64,000 nt of DNA from Rhizobiales bacterium Y(2018) (GCA_005502925.1 SCPD01000024.1:29548-93547), one strand, 5' to 3'. Shown: positions 34,543 through 43,253, counted from the stretch's first letter. Numbers and translations are program-made. Notes: generated by a model not told the origin, from the letters alone.

Positions 34543-36111
34543 TCACTTGCTGAGCATCTTGGCCAGCATGAAACCCGACCCGGCGCCGACGCCGGCACCC
34601 GGCCAAGTGGAGGCGCCGACGAGATAAAGTCCCGGGACCGGCGTTTTATAGCGCGACCATCCGGGCGCCGGGCGAAAGAGAAAGTTCTGGCTCAGATGAT
34701 GGCTGCCGCCGAGATTGTCGCCGCCCACCAGATTGGGATTTTCACGCTCGAGGTCGATCGGCGAGAAGACGGCGCGGCCGAGGATCTTGGCGCCGAAGCC
34801 CGGCGCGTAGGTCTCGAGGATGGCGAACACGCGCTCGGCATAGGCCTCCTTGATCTGGTCCCAGTCGGTGCCGGCGATCTCGCCTTTGCCGTCGCCCCGG
34901 ATCTCGGCCGGCAGGACACGCACCTGCAGCCAGAGAATATGCTTGCCGTCGGGGGCGCGGCTGGGGTCGATGGCGGTCGGCTGGCCGACGACAACAACCG
35001 GCTCCGCCGGCAGGAGTCCCGCCAGCGCCTCGTGATAGACGCGGCTCATCATGTCGAGCGAAGGGGCGAGATGGAGATAGGCGAAGCGCTTGAGCTCCTC
35101 GCCGGCGGTCCAGTCGGGGAGGCCGTCACAGGCGACATGGATCATCATCGTGCCGGGGCCGGACCGGAACGCCTTCATGCGGCGGTCGGTTTCGGCATCG
35201 CCGCTGCCGCCGTCGAGCAGCCGGCCGAAAACGGCCTGCGGCAAGGCATTGGCGATCACCGCGCGGCTCGCCTGGAACTGCCGCCCGTCTTTGAGCGTGA
35301 CGCCGGTGGCCCGGCCGGCGCTCCTGTCGATGCGCTGGACCTCGGCGTCGAGATGGACTTCGCCGCCGAGCTCCTTGAGGTAGCCGGTGAGCGCCTTGAT
35401 CATCACATCGGCGCCGCCTTTGCCGAGCGCCATGCCATAACTCTGGTCGGCCATGGCCTCGAGATAAGGAAACAGCGCGCCGCCTGCGATATCGGGCGCG
35501 AAATCGAGATGCAGGCCCCAGGCGGCAAGCGTCGCCTTGATCTTCTCGGATTCGAAGGTCGCGTCGAGAAAAGCGCGGGGCGAGGAGACGAGGAGCTTCA
35601 GCGTGTCGATGATCCAGGGCAGGCCCTGCGCCCGCCACGCCTTCCAGCCCAAGGGCAGAAGATCGCGGGATGGCATCGGGCTGCCGAGCAGGGCGAAAAT
35701 ATGCGGCGCGTCGCGGCCGAAGCGATCGCTCAAGCTCTTCCAGGCCTCGGCGTCCTTGGCCGACAGGCTCTGCGCCCGGGCGATGTTCTTCTCCTTGTCC
35801 ATCGAGACGCCGAACCAGCTGCCATCGGCAAAGGGCGTGGCGAAGCAGTCGCCCGCGCCGGCGAAAGCCAGGCCGTGCCTGGTCAGTGCTTCGCCATGGG
35901 CGCGCATAAAGGGCGAGCCGGCGAAGAGGCCGAGATTCATGGCGAAGAGATCATGGCGGAAGCCGGGAAGAGTCACCTCGCGGGTCTGCACCGCGCCGCC
36001 TGCCACTTTGTTGCGCTCGAAGACGCCGACCTTCCAGCCTTGCCTGGCCAGATGCACGGCCGCGGCAAGCCCGTTATGGCCGCTGCCGACGATGATCGCG
36101 TCATAATTCAT
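34543..36111 (-). CDS. FAD-dependent oxidoreductase, CrtI/phytoene-desaturase-like
   Basis: 522-residue flavoprotein. A dinucleotide-binding motif GSGHNGLAAAVHLARQG near residue 8 is followed by a GGAV-type motif, and the C-terminus has GLYLVGASTWPGAGVGAGSG. This architecture is shared by carotenoid desaturases and many uncharacterised amine or alicyclic oxidoreductases. A carotenoid role is unlikely, since no carotenoid gene is nearby. ATG 36111 has GGAGG seven bases upstream; ATG 36117 is too close. A paralogue of similar size lies at 37271 on the other side of the divergent promoter. Confidence 0.85.
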   Translation of the reverse strand: MNYDAIIVGSGHNGLAAAVHLARQGWKVGVFERNKVAGGAVQTREVTLPGFRHDLFAMNLGLFAGSPFMRAHGEALTRHGLAFAGAGDCFATPFADGSWFGVSMDKEKNIARAQSLSAKDAEAWKSLSDRFGRDAPHIFALLGSPMPSRDLLPLGWKAWRAQGLPWIIDTLKLLVSSPRAFLDATFESEKIKATLAAWGLHLDFAPDIAGGALFPYLEAMADQSYGMALGKGGADVMIKALTGYLKELGGEVHLDAEVQRIDRSAGRATGVTLKDGRQFQASRAVIANALPQAVFGRLLDGGSGDAETDRRMKAFRSGPGTMMIHVACDGLPDWTAGEELKRFAYLHLAPSLDMMSRVYHEALAGLLPAEPVVVVGQPTAIDPSRAPDGKHILWLQVRVLPAEIRGDGKGEIAGTDWDQIKEAYAERVFAILETYAPGFGAKILGRAVFSPIDLERENPNLVGGDNLGGSHHLSQNFLFRPAPGWSRYKTPVPGLYLVGASTWPGAGVGAGSGFMLAKMLSK

Positions 36112-36264
36112 GGCCATCCCCTCCGGCGGACATACTGGCATATGCATATAATCTGTCCATGAGATTCCGTGGTGCTTGATAAAGTCCAGATTTGTTACTT
36201 GCATTTGCATGCTTTGGGCATAGGATGCTGGACCAGAACAACAACACGCAGCGGAGGAATGCCT
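36112..36264. promoter_or_regulatory. Divergent control region with repeated TGCAT motifs
   Basis: This 153-base AT-rich gap separates the divergent FAD-oxidoreductase/importer and cyclase/MarR/Ior operons. It contains the perfect palindrome ATATGCATAT (36140-36149), overlapping a TATAAT hexamer (36147-36152) on the plus strand, and ACTTGCATTTGCATGCTT (about 36197-36214). The recurrent TGCAT half-site is a plausible target for the MarR protein encoded at 38856. Confidence 0.45.
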
Positions 36265-37053
36265 ATGGCGCAGAAAGCCGATCTCACTTCATTGGCGGAA
36301 GCCCTTCTGTCGGGAGCCGTCGACGTCATCGATCTTTCGGCGCCGCTCGGGCCCGAGACGCCGCTGATCAAGCTGCCGCCCGAGATCGGCAAGAACACGC
36401 CGACGGTGGAAGTGCACAATATCTCCAATTACGATCAGAACGGTCCCTTCTGGTCGTGGAACTGGCTCAAGCTCGGCGAGCATTCCGGCACGCATTTCGA
36501 CGCGCCGGTGCATTGGATCACCGGCAAGGACTATGCCGACGGCACCACCGACCGGATCGCGCCGAAGAATTTCGTGGCGCCCGTCAATGTCATCGACTGC
36601 AGCGCCGAGGTGAAGAAGAATCCGGACTTCCTGCTCACCGCCGACGGCGTGCGCGCCTGGGAAAAGACCCATGGCGACATCGCCAAAGGCACCTGGGTGC
36701 TGATGCGCACCGACTGGTACAAGCGCAATGGCAGCGAGAAGGAATTCCTCAATGCGAATGAGACGGGACCGCATTCGCCGGGGCCGACGGTGGACTGCAT
36801 CGAATATATCCTGTCCAAGGGCGCCATCGGCTGGGGCAGCGAGACGGTCGGCACCGATGCCGGCGCCGCCGGCGGCATGACGCCGCCTTTCCCGGCACAT
36901 AATCTGATGCACAAGGCGAACCGCTACGGTCTCGCCAGCCTGTGCAATCTCGACAAGCTGCCGGCCAAGGGCGCCATCCTGATCGCGGCGCCGTTGAAGA
37001 TCGTCAATGGCACCGGCAGTCCCTTGCGTGTTCTGGCGCTGGTCGCGCGCTGA
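36265..37053 (+). CDS. Cyclase-family metal hydrolase (isatin hydrolase / kynurenine formamidase-like)
   Basis: 262 residues of the PF04199 cyclase family. The metal-binding signature SGTHFDAPVH is complete, and the VIDLSAPLGPETPLIKLP opening is typical. Known members are kynurenine formamidase and isatin hydrolase, Mn- or Zn-dependent amide hydrolases. The WDWYK-like segment RTDWYKRNGSEKEFLN and GSETVGTDAGAAGGMTPPFPAH resemble the longer, isatin-hydrolase-type branch, but I cannot separate the two by eye. ATG 36265 has GGAGG seven bases before; ATG 36259 is too near it. No signal peptide. Confidence 0.85.
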   Translation: MAQKADLTSLAEALLSGAVDVIDLSAPLGPETPLIKLPPEIGKNTPTVEVHNISNYDQNGPFWSWNWLKLGEHSGTHFDAPVHWITGKDYADGTTDRIAPKNFVAPVNVIDCSAEVKKNPDFLLTADGVRAWEKTHGDIAKGTWVLMRTDWYKRNGSEKEFLNANETGPHSPGPTVDCIEYILSKGAIGWGSETVGTDAGAAGGMTPPFPAHNLMHKANRYGLASLCNLDKLPAKGAILIAAPLKIVNGTGSPLRVLALVAR

Positions 37054-37067
37054 GACTTGAGAGCTTT

Positions 37068-37119
37068 CCCCCTTCTCCCGCTTGCGGGAGAAGGTGCCCG
37101 ATAGGGCGGATGAGGGTGT
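37068..37119. repeat. CTTCTCCCGC-type palindromic repeat, copy 1
   Basis: CCTTCTCCCG CTTG CGGGAGAAGG stem-loop followed by GGGCGGATGAGGGTG. The same element occurs inverted at 37199-37249 and as a core at 60671-60698. It is a common intergenic repeat in Hyphomicrobiales and lies just after the cyclase stop, where its hairpin may cap the message. Confidence 0.8.
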
Positions 37120-37198
37120 TGGTTCAGCTTGCGACGGCTTATCAAGTTGACGAAGCTTCAACACCCCCAATGCTTGCGGCTCTATGAAGGCTGAGAGA

Positions 37199-37249
37199 AC
37201 ACCCTCATCCGGCCTTCGGCCACCTTCTCCCGCAGGCGGGAGAAGGGGA
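37199..37249. repeat. CTTCTCCCGC-type palindromic repeat, copy 2 (inverted)
   Basis: ACACCCTCATCC, then GGCCTTCGGCC, then CCTTCTCCCG CAGG CGGGAGAAGG. It is the reverse-complement orientation of copy 1, 80 bases away, so the two copies could pair into one long hairpin between the cyclase and FAD-oxidoreductase genes. Confidence 0.8.
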
Positions 37250-37270
37250 GAAAATGGAGAGACTTGGTAC

Positions 37271-38851
37271 ATGGCCGATCCTGACTATGTGATCGTCGGC
37301 AGTGGCATCAATGCCCTGGTCTGCGCGGCTTTGCTGGGCCGCCAGGGCAAACGCGTGCTGCTCGTCGAGCGCAATGACCGGATCGGCGGCTGCATCCGCA
37401 CCGAAGAGATCACCGCGCCGGGATATGTCCATGACCTGATGGCGACGACTTTCGTCCTCTTCATCACCTCGCCCGCTTATGCCGCGCTCGCCGCCGATCT
37501 CGGCCGGCATGGGCTTGAATTCTGCCACACGGACCACCCCTCAGGCGTGCTGCTGCCGGATGGGCGTTCCGCCGTCGTCAGCATGAAACGTGTTGCCAAT
37601 GGCGCGGCGCTCGACCAGCTTGCCTCCGGCGACGGGGCCCAGCATCTTGCCGATGTCGGTGGTGTCGAGCGCAACGCGCCTTTGCTTTTCGCACTGCTCG
37701 GCGGCCAGCTGTGGAACTGGCCGACGGCGAAGCTCCTCGCCCAGGAAGCGTGGCGGCGCGGTCCGCGCCAGCTGGCGCGCTTCTTCGGCGAGGCGCTCAC
37801 CCCGGCGCGCGCCTGGCTCGAGGCGAATTATCAATCCGATGTCAGCCGTGCACTCTGGGCGCCCTGGGTGCTGCATACCGGCCTCGGGCCGGAAAGCGCC
37901 TATTCGGCGCAAATGGCCAAGGTCATCGCTTTCGCGCTCGAAGCGGCGGGCGCGCCGATCGTCAAAGGTGGCGGCCAGAAACTGCTCGATGCCTTCGCGG
38001 CCTTGATCGCGGAGACGGGCGGCGAGATCCGTACCGGCGCCGATGTCGTCTCGGTGCTTGCCGGCAGCGGCGGTGTGGCACGCGGGGTGCAACTTGCCGA
38101 CGGTTCAGAGATCATCGCGAAATCAGGCGTCATCTGCTCGGTCACGCCGACCCAGCTCTATGAGCGCCTGCTCCAGAGCTTCGACAAACCGCAAGGCCTT
38201 GCGGACGAGGTCCGCAACTATCGTTATGGCAAAGGCAATTTCCAGCTCCATTATGCGCTGAAGGCGAAACCGCGCTGGCTCTCGCCCGGTCTCGACAAGG
38301 TCGCGCTGCTCCATCTCACCTCGGGACTCGATGGTGTTTCGAAGGCGGCGAACGAAGCCGAACGTGGCATGCTGCCGGAAGTGCCGACCATTTGCGTGGG
38401 CCAACCGCACGCGCTCGATCCGAGCCGCTGCCCGGAAGGCGCTGCGGTCCTGTGGCTGCAACTGCCGGAAGCGCCGCGCCATATCAAAGGCGACGCGGCG
38501 GGCAAGATCGTGGTGCCGGCGGATGGCGCCTGGAGCGAGGCGGTGCGCGAAGCCTATGCCGACCGCATCGAAGCGATCCTGGCGCATCACATCACCGACT
38601 TCGCGTCGATCAAGCTGGCGCGGCGGGCCTATTCGCCCGCCGATCTCCAAGCCATGAATGTGAATCTGGTCGGCGGCGACCCCTATGGCGGCTTTTGCGG
38701 GCTCGATCAGTCCTTCCTATGGCGGCCGTTCAAATCCTCGGTCAATCACCGCACCTTCATCCGCAATGTCTATCATATCGGCGCTTCGACCCATCCGGGA
38801 GCCGGACTCGGCGGCGGGTCGGGCTTCATGCTGGCACAAGCCTTGAGGTGA
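37271..38851 (+). CDS. FAD-dependent oxidoreductase, CrtI-like (second copy)
   Basis: 526-residue flavoprotein with GSGINALVCAALLGRQGKRVLLVERNDRIGG at the N-terminus and VYHIGASTHPGAGLGGGSG at the C-terminus. It is a distant paralogue of the protein at 34543: similar length and matching end motifs. ATG 37271 follows GGAGAG by about nine bases; the in-frame ATG at 37184 would translate through the palindromic repeat and is rejected. It is followed four bases later by the MarR gene. Confidence 0.85.
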   Translation: MADPDYVIVGSGINALVCAALLGRQGKRVLLVERNDRIGGCIRTEEITAPGYVHDLMATTFVLFITSPAYAALAADLGRHGLEFCHTDHPSGVLLPDGRSAVVSMKRVANGAALDQLASGDGAQHLADVGGVERNAPLLFALLGGQLWNWPTAKLLAQEAWRRGPRQLARFFGEALTPARAWLEANYQSDVSRALWAPWVLHTGLGPESAYSAQMAKVIAFALEAAGAPIVKGGGQKLLDAFAALIAETGGEIRTGADVVSVLAGSGGVARGVQLADGSEIIAKSGVICSVTPTQLYERLLQSFDKPQGLADEVRNYRYGKGNFQLHYALKAKPRWLSPGLDKVALLHLTSGLDGVSKAANEAERGMLPEVPTICVGQPHALDPSRCPEGAAVLWLQLPEAPRHIKGDAAGKIVVPADGAWSEAVREAYADRIEAILAHHITDFASIKLARRAYSPADLQAMNVNLVGGDPYGGFCGLDQSFLWRPFKSSVNHRTFIRNVYHIGASTHPGAGLGGGSGFMLAQALR

Positions 38852-38855
38852 TCAG

Positions 38856-39356
38856 ATGGTCGGACGCTTCGGAACCACTCTCCTCAAACCCTCGAATTCG
38901 GTCGATGACGCGATCCCGTCGATCGGCGAGATCGGGCTCAATCACTTCGCGCCCTATCTGATCAACCGCATCTCGGCGCGCTGGAACGCCGACATGCAGG
39001 AGGCGCTGAAGCCTTTCGACCTCACCACCGCCAAGATGCGCACCCTCGCGGTGCTGTCGATCACGCCTGGCATGACGGCGAACGACCTGGCGCTCCACAC
39101 CATCACCGAGCAGTCGACCATGAGCCGCACGCTCGATGCGATGGAGGAGCAGGGGCTGATCAAGAGCCGGCCGCGCAAGGGTGATCTGAGAGTTCGCGAG
39201 GTCTATCTGACCGACAAGGGCCGCCAGCTCTTCGCTGAATTCTGGCCTTTGATGTATAGACTTTATTCGGAAGTCTTCAGCGGTGTCAGCGAGGCCGAAT
39301 ATGAGGCTTTCATATCGGTCCTGCATAAGATGCTGCAGAATGTGAACCAGGACTGA
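38856..39356 (+). CDS. MarR-family transcriptional regulator
   Basis: 166 residues with a winged helix: MRTLAVLSITPGMTANDLALHT, then the recognition helix TEQSTMSRTLDAMEEQGLI and the wing RPRKGDLRVREVYLTDKG. Embedded in the operon, it probably represses the divergent region 36112-36264 until a pathway metabolite binds. MarR proteins of aromatic and auxin catabolism follow this pattern. The ligand is unknown. Confidence 0.9.
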   Translation: MVGRFGTTLLKPSNSVDDAIPSIGEIGLNHFAPYLINRISARWNADMQEALKPFDLTTAKMRTLAVLSITPGMTANDLALHTITEQSTMSRTLDAMEEQGLIKSRPRKGDLRVREVYLTDKGRQLFAEFWPLMYRLYSEVFSGVSEAEYEAFISVLHKMLQNVNQD

Positions 39357-39366
39357 GGAAGGCGCC

Positions 39367-41526
39367 ATGGCCGAACGTTCCTTCGCGAAAGAAGTCCAGC
39401 AGCTGAAGATCGGCGCCGGCGAGGAGTTCCGCGGTGAAGGCATTCTCGCCATCACCAAGGCGCTCCTTCAATGCGGCGTCGGTTATGTCGTCGGCTATCA
39501 GGGCGCGCCCATCTCGCATCTCATGGATGTGCTCGCCGATGCGCAGGACATATTGGGCGATCTCGGTGTTCACTTCGAAGCGAGCGCCAGCGAGGCGGCT
39601 GCCGCCGCGGCGCTTGCGGCCTCGGTGCATTATCCGATCCGCGGGGCGGCGACCTGGAAATCGACGGTCGGCACCAATGTCGCCTCCGACGCGCTCGCCA
39701 ATCTCTCGTCGGGCGGCGTCACCGGCGGCGCCCTCATCATCGTCGGCGAGGATTACGGCGAAGGCTCCTCGATCATGCAGGAGCGCAGCCATTCCTTCGC
39801 GATGAAGTCGCAGATCTGGCTGCTCGATCCCAAACCCAATCTCGAAGCGATCGTCAAGGCGGTCGAGGACGGCTTCGCGCTTTCGGAGGCGACCAACACG
39901 CCGGTGATGCTGGAGGTGCGCATCCGCTCCTGCCATGTGCATGGCCGCTTCATCGCCAAGGACAATCAGCGCCCGCCGATGTCGGTGGCCGACGCCTTGG
40001 AATCACCGCGCCGCGACACGCAGCGGATCGTGCTGCCGCCCGCCTCCTTCCTGCATGAGCAGGAGAAGATCAAGAAGCGCTGGCCGGCGGCGATCGACTT
40101 CATCAAGACGCACAAGCTCAACGAAATGGTCGGGCCGAAGCGCGGCAAGGTCGGCATCGTGCTGCAGGGCGGCATGTATAATGGCGTCATCCGCGCTTTG
40201 CAGCGGCTGGGCCTCGCCGATCTCTATGGCACTTCGATGGTGCCGCTTTATATCCTCAACGTCACCTATCCGCTGGTCGATGACGAATTCCTGGAATTCT
40301 GCGAGGACAAGGATGCGGTGCTGGTGGTCGAGGAAGGCCAGCCCGATCATCTCGAACAAGCCTTCGGCCACATGCTGCATAAGGCGGGAGCGTCGACGCG
40401 GCTGCATGGCAAGGGCTATCTGCCGATGGCCGGCGAATATTCCGGCCAGGTGATGCTCGACGGCCTGTCGGGATTCCTGCGCGATCATGCGCCGGCTTTG
40501 CTCTCCGCCAAGATCCGCCTGCCCAACGCACCGGTGGCGCCGCCCGATGTGTCGCATCTGGCGCAAGTGGTGCCGATGCGGCCGCCCGGCTTCTGCACCG
40601 GCTGTCCGGAGCGGCCGATCTTCTCGGCGATGAAACTGGTCGAGCAGGAGCTTGGGGTACATCATGTCGCCGCCGACATAGGCTGCCATCTCTTTTCGAT
40701 CATGCCGCCCTTCAATATCGGGGCGACCACCATGGGTTACGGGCTCGGACCCGCTTCGGCCTCGGCCTTCAACATGCCGGCGAAGAAACGCTCGATCGCC
40801 ATCATGGGCGATGGCGGCTTCTGGCATAACGGCCTCGCTTCCGGCATCGGCAATGCCGTCTTCAACAAGAATGACGGCGTCATCCTGGTGGTCGACAATT
40901 ATTATTCAGCGGCGACCGGCGGGCAGGACATTCTCTCCTCACGCGCCAATAATCGCACGCGTTCGACCAAACATCCGATCACCGATGCGGTGAAAGGTGT
41001 CGGCGTCAACTGGGTGCGCCATATCGACCGCACCTATGACGTGCAGAAGATGCGCGACACGCTCAGGGAAGCGCTGACGACGGACGAGAAGGGACCCAAA
41101 GTCATCGTCGCCTCGTCGGAATGCATGCTCAACAAGCAGCGGCGCGAGAAGCCGTTGACCGCCAAGGCCATTCATGACGGCAAACGCGTGGTGAAGCCGC
41201 GCTTCGGCGTCGATGAGGATGTCTGCACCGGCGATCATGCCTGCATCCGCCTGTCGGGCTGCCCGTCGCTCAGTGTGAAGCAGCTGGACGATCCCTTGCG
41301 CGACGATCCGGTGGCATCCATCGACCAGTCCTGCGTCGGCTGCGGCAATTGCGGCGAAGTGGCGGATGCCGCGGTGTTGTGCCCCTCCTTCTACCGCGCC
41401 GATGTGATCAACAATCCGAACCGCCTCGACCGTTTCCTGGCGAAGCTGCGGCAGAAGGTGATCGGCTTCCTGCAGAAGCGGCGTGACGTGAAGTCCCTGC
41501 GCTTCATCAAGGCGGGCACCGCGTAA
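39367..41526 (+). CDS. IorA-like 2-oxoacid:ferredoxin oxidoreductase, TPP/Fe-S subunit
   Basis: 719-residue protein of the indolepyruvate ferredoxin oxidoreductase alpha family. N-terminal pyrimidine domain (GYQGAPISHLMDVL), central domain, then CTGCPERP and the TPP site GDGGFWHNGLASGIGN about residue 480. At the C-terminus a two-cluster ferredoxin part is seen in CTGDHACIRLSGCPSL and CVGCGNCGEVADAAVLC. The first cluster motif has spacing unlike a plain CX2CX2CX3C. It would oxidise an aryl-pyruvate-like acid to its CoA ester, reducing ferredoxin. Overlaps the partner gene by one base. Confidence 0.88.
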   Translation: MAERSFAKEVQQLKIGAGEEFRGEGILAITKALLQCGVGYVVGYQGAPISHLMDVLADAQDILGDLGVHFEASASEAAAAAALAASVHYPIRGAATWKSTVGTNVASDALANLSSGGVTGGALIIVGEDYGEGSSIMQERSHSFAMKSQIWLLDPKPNLEAIVKAVEDGFALSEATNTPVMLEVRIRSCHVHGRFIAKDNQRPPMSVADALESPRRDTQRIVLPPASFLHEQEKIKKRWPAAIDFIKTHKLNEMVGPKRGKVGIVLQGGMYNGVIRALQRLGLADLYGTSMVPLYILNVTYPLVDDEFLEFCEDKDAVLVVEEGQPDHLEQAFGHMLHKAGASTRLHGKGYLPMAGEYSGQVMLDGLSGFLRDHAPALLSAKIRLPNAPVAPPDVSHLAQVVPMRPPGFCTGCPERPIFSAMKLVEQELGVHHVAADIGCHLFSIMPPFNIGATTMGYGLGPASASAFNMPAKKRSIAIMGDGGFWHNGLASGIGNAVFNKNDGVILVVDNYYSAATGGQDILSSRANNRTRSTKHPITDAVKGVGVNWVRHIDRTYDVQKMRDTLREALTTDEKGPKVIVASSECMLNKQRREKPLTAKAIHDGKRVVKPRFGVDEDVCTGDHACIRLSGCPSLSVKQLDDPLRDDPVASIDQSCVGCGNCGEVADAAVLCPSFYRADVINNPNRLDRFLAKLRQKVIGFLQKRRDVKSLRFIKAGTA

Positions 41527-43052
41527 TGAACATGCAGCCGGCCCGTCAGAACCAGATCATCAAGCTCGCGATATTGGCGGTGGGCGGGCAGGGCGGCGGC
41601 GTGGTGTCGGACTGGATCGTGCATCTCGCCGAGGAAAATGGCTGGTATGCGCAGGCGACCTCGGTGCCGGGCGTGGCCCAGCGCACCGGCGCCACGATCT
41701 ATTATATCGAAATGGTGCCCGATCGCGGCAGGACGCCGATCCTGGCCTTGATGCCGTCGCCCGGCGATGTCGACATCGTCATCGCCGCCGAGCTGATGGA
41801 AGCCGGGCGCGCGATGATGCGTGGCCTGGTGACGCCGGAACGCACCACCCTCATCGCCTCCTCGCACCGTGCTTTCGCCGTGTCGGAGAAAATGGTGCCG
41901 GGCAATGGCATCGCCGATGGCGCGGCCGTCATCGAGACGGCACGCAAGACGGCGCGTCGCTTCGTCGCCGCCGATCTCGAGGCGATCGCCCAGCGCAATG
42001 GCAGCGTCATCTCGGCGAGCCTGTTCGGCGCGCTCGCGGCGGCCTCCGTCCTGCCCTTTCCGCGCGCGAGCTTCGAGGCGACGATCCAAAGCGGCGGCAA
42101 AGGCATCAAGGCCAGTCTCCGGGCTTTCCATGACGCCTTCGATGCCGCGTCGGCGCCGGTCGCCGCCGCGGCGCCGCCCGAGCGCGCGTCTGTCGAGATC
42201 AAGGGACCGCCGGCCTTACTTGGGCGCTATCAGACACTTGAGGCCCGCATCGACGACGAAATGCCGGCCGACAGCCGCGACATGGCGAAACGCGGTCTCG
42301 CCAAAGTCGTCGAGTTCCAGGACATGGCCTATGGCGAGGAATATCTCGGCCGGCTGGTGAAGATCGCCGCTCTCGACCATGATCTGGGCGGTGACGGCAA
42401 AGGCCGCGCGCTGACGCGCGAAGCTGCGAAATACCTGGCCAATGCCATGGCCTATGACGACGTCATCCGGGTGGCGCGGATCAAGACCGAGAGGCAGCGC
42501 TTCGAACGGGTGCGCGATGAGGTCCATGTCCGCGACGAGCAGATCTTGAAGCTCACCGAATTCATGCATCCGCGCATGGAAGAGGTCTGCGGCATGCTGC
42601 CGACGCGGCTCGGCCGCTATATCGAAAGCCGCCCAGGCCTGTTCAAGGCGCTCGACCGGATGGTCAATCGTGGCCGGCATGTGCGCACCGATGGCATCTT
42701 CTGGTACACGGTGCTTTATGCGCTCTCAGGCTTGCGGCGCTTCCGCCGCCGCCTGCTGCGCCATGAAGTGGAGCAGATGCATCTCGCGAGATGGCTCGGT
42801 GAGGCCGAGCGGGTCGCCCGGAGGAATTACGGGCTCGGGGTCGAAGTGCTGCGCTGCCGCCGCCTCATCAAGGGTTATAGCGACACGCATGCGCGGGGGC
42901 TGTCGCGTTATGACAAGGTTCTCTCCGCGCTGCCGCTGCTCGAAGGGCGCGAAGACGGCGCGCAATGGCTGCGCCGCTTGCGCGAGGCGGCGCTCAAAGA
43001 CGAGAATGGCACGGCGCTCGACGGGGCGCTGAAGACGGTGGCGAGCCTCTGA
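41526..43052 (+). CDS. IorB-like subunit with long C-terminal extension
   Basis: 508 residues. The first ~190 are the gamma/beta catalytic domain of 2-oxoacid ferredoxin oxidoreductases (AVGGQGGGVVSDWIVHLAE, QRTGATIYYIEM). The remaining ~300 residues, rich in Arg/Glu helices (GRYIESRPGLFKALDRMVNRGRHVRTDGIFWY), match the extended bacterial form; archaeal IorB is only about 200 residues. With the IorA-like gene it forms a two-subunit enzyme. Last gene of the operon; its TGA lies in a run of 10-base CAGG repeats. Confidence 0.85.
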   Translation: MNMQPARQNQIIKLAILAVGGQGGGVVSDWIVHLAEENGWYAQATSVPGVAQRTGATIYYIEMVPDRGRTPILALMPSPGDVDIVIAAELMEAGRAMMRGLVTPERTTLIASSHRAFAVSEKMVPGNGIADGAAVIETARKTARRFVAADLEAIAQRNGSVISASLFGALAAASVLPFPRASFEATIQSGGKGIKASLRAFHDAFDAASAPVAAAAPPERASVEIKGPPALLGRYQTLEARIDDEMPADSRDMAKRGLAKVVEFQDMAYGEEYLGRLVKIAALDHDLGGDGKGRALTREAAKYLANAMAYDDVIRVARIKTERQRFERVRDEVHVRDEQILKLTEFMHPRMEEVCGMLPTRLGRYIESRPGLFKALDRMVNRGRHVRTDGIFWYTVLYALSGLRRFRRRLLRHEVEQMHLARWLGEAERVARRNYGLGVEVLRCRRLIKGYSDTHARGLSRYDKVLSALPLLEGREDGAQWLRRLREAALKDENGTALDGALKTVASL

Positions 43053-43096
43053 TACAGGCCCGATACAGGGATTTTCAGGGAATTACAGGGAATTTT
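43050..43096. repeat. Five CAGG units at about 10-base spacing
   Basis: From the stop codon of the IorB-like gene the DNA reads GATACAGGCC, CGATACAGGG, ATTTTCAGGG, AATTACAGGG, AATTTTTCGG: four phased CAGG units plus a degenerate fifth. The rest of the convergent gap to 43253 shows no gene or terminator that I can support. Confidence 0.6.
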
Positions 43097-43253
43097 TCGG
43101 AGAAAAGTGCCGCCTCTAACGATTTCAAAGGCTTGGGAGGCCGGTGATTGATCATGCAGGGAAGGTCGCCAGGACACTCTGCCGATAGTTTCCCGTCGTT
43201 ACGCCAGGATGAAATTTCCCAATTCCACGCCATAATGCGCAATTGCAAGGGGG

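Noticed and set aside
32839..36162. Long plus-strand open frames (32839-34506 and 34696-36162) opposite the binding protein and FAD oxidoreductase
   Set aside because: Low-complexity Asp/His/Gly/Arg-rich translations, no family match, exact shadows of well-supported minus-strand genes.
34543..38851. Carotenoid biosynthesis (CrtI) locus
   Set aside because: Only the general flavoprotein fold supports this. No crtB, crtE or crtY-type gene is present and the neighbours are a transporter, cyclase and Ior genes.
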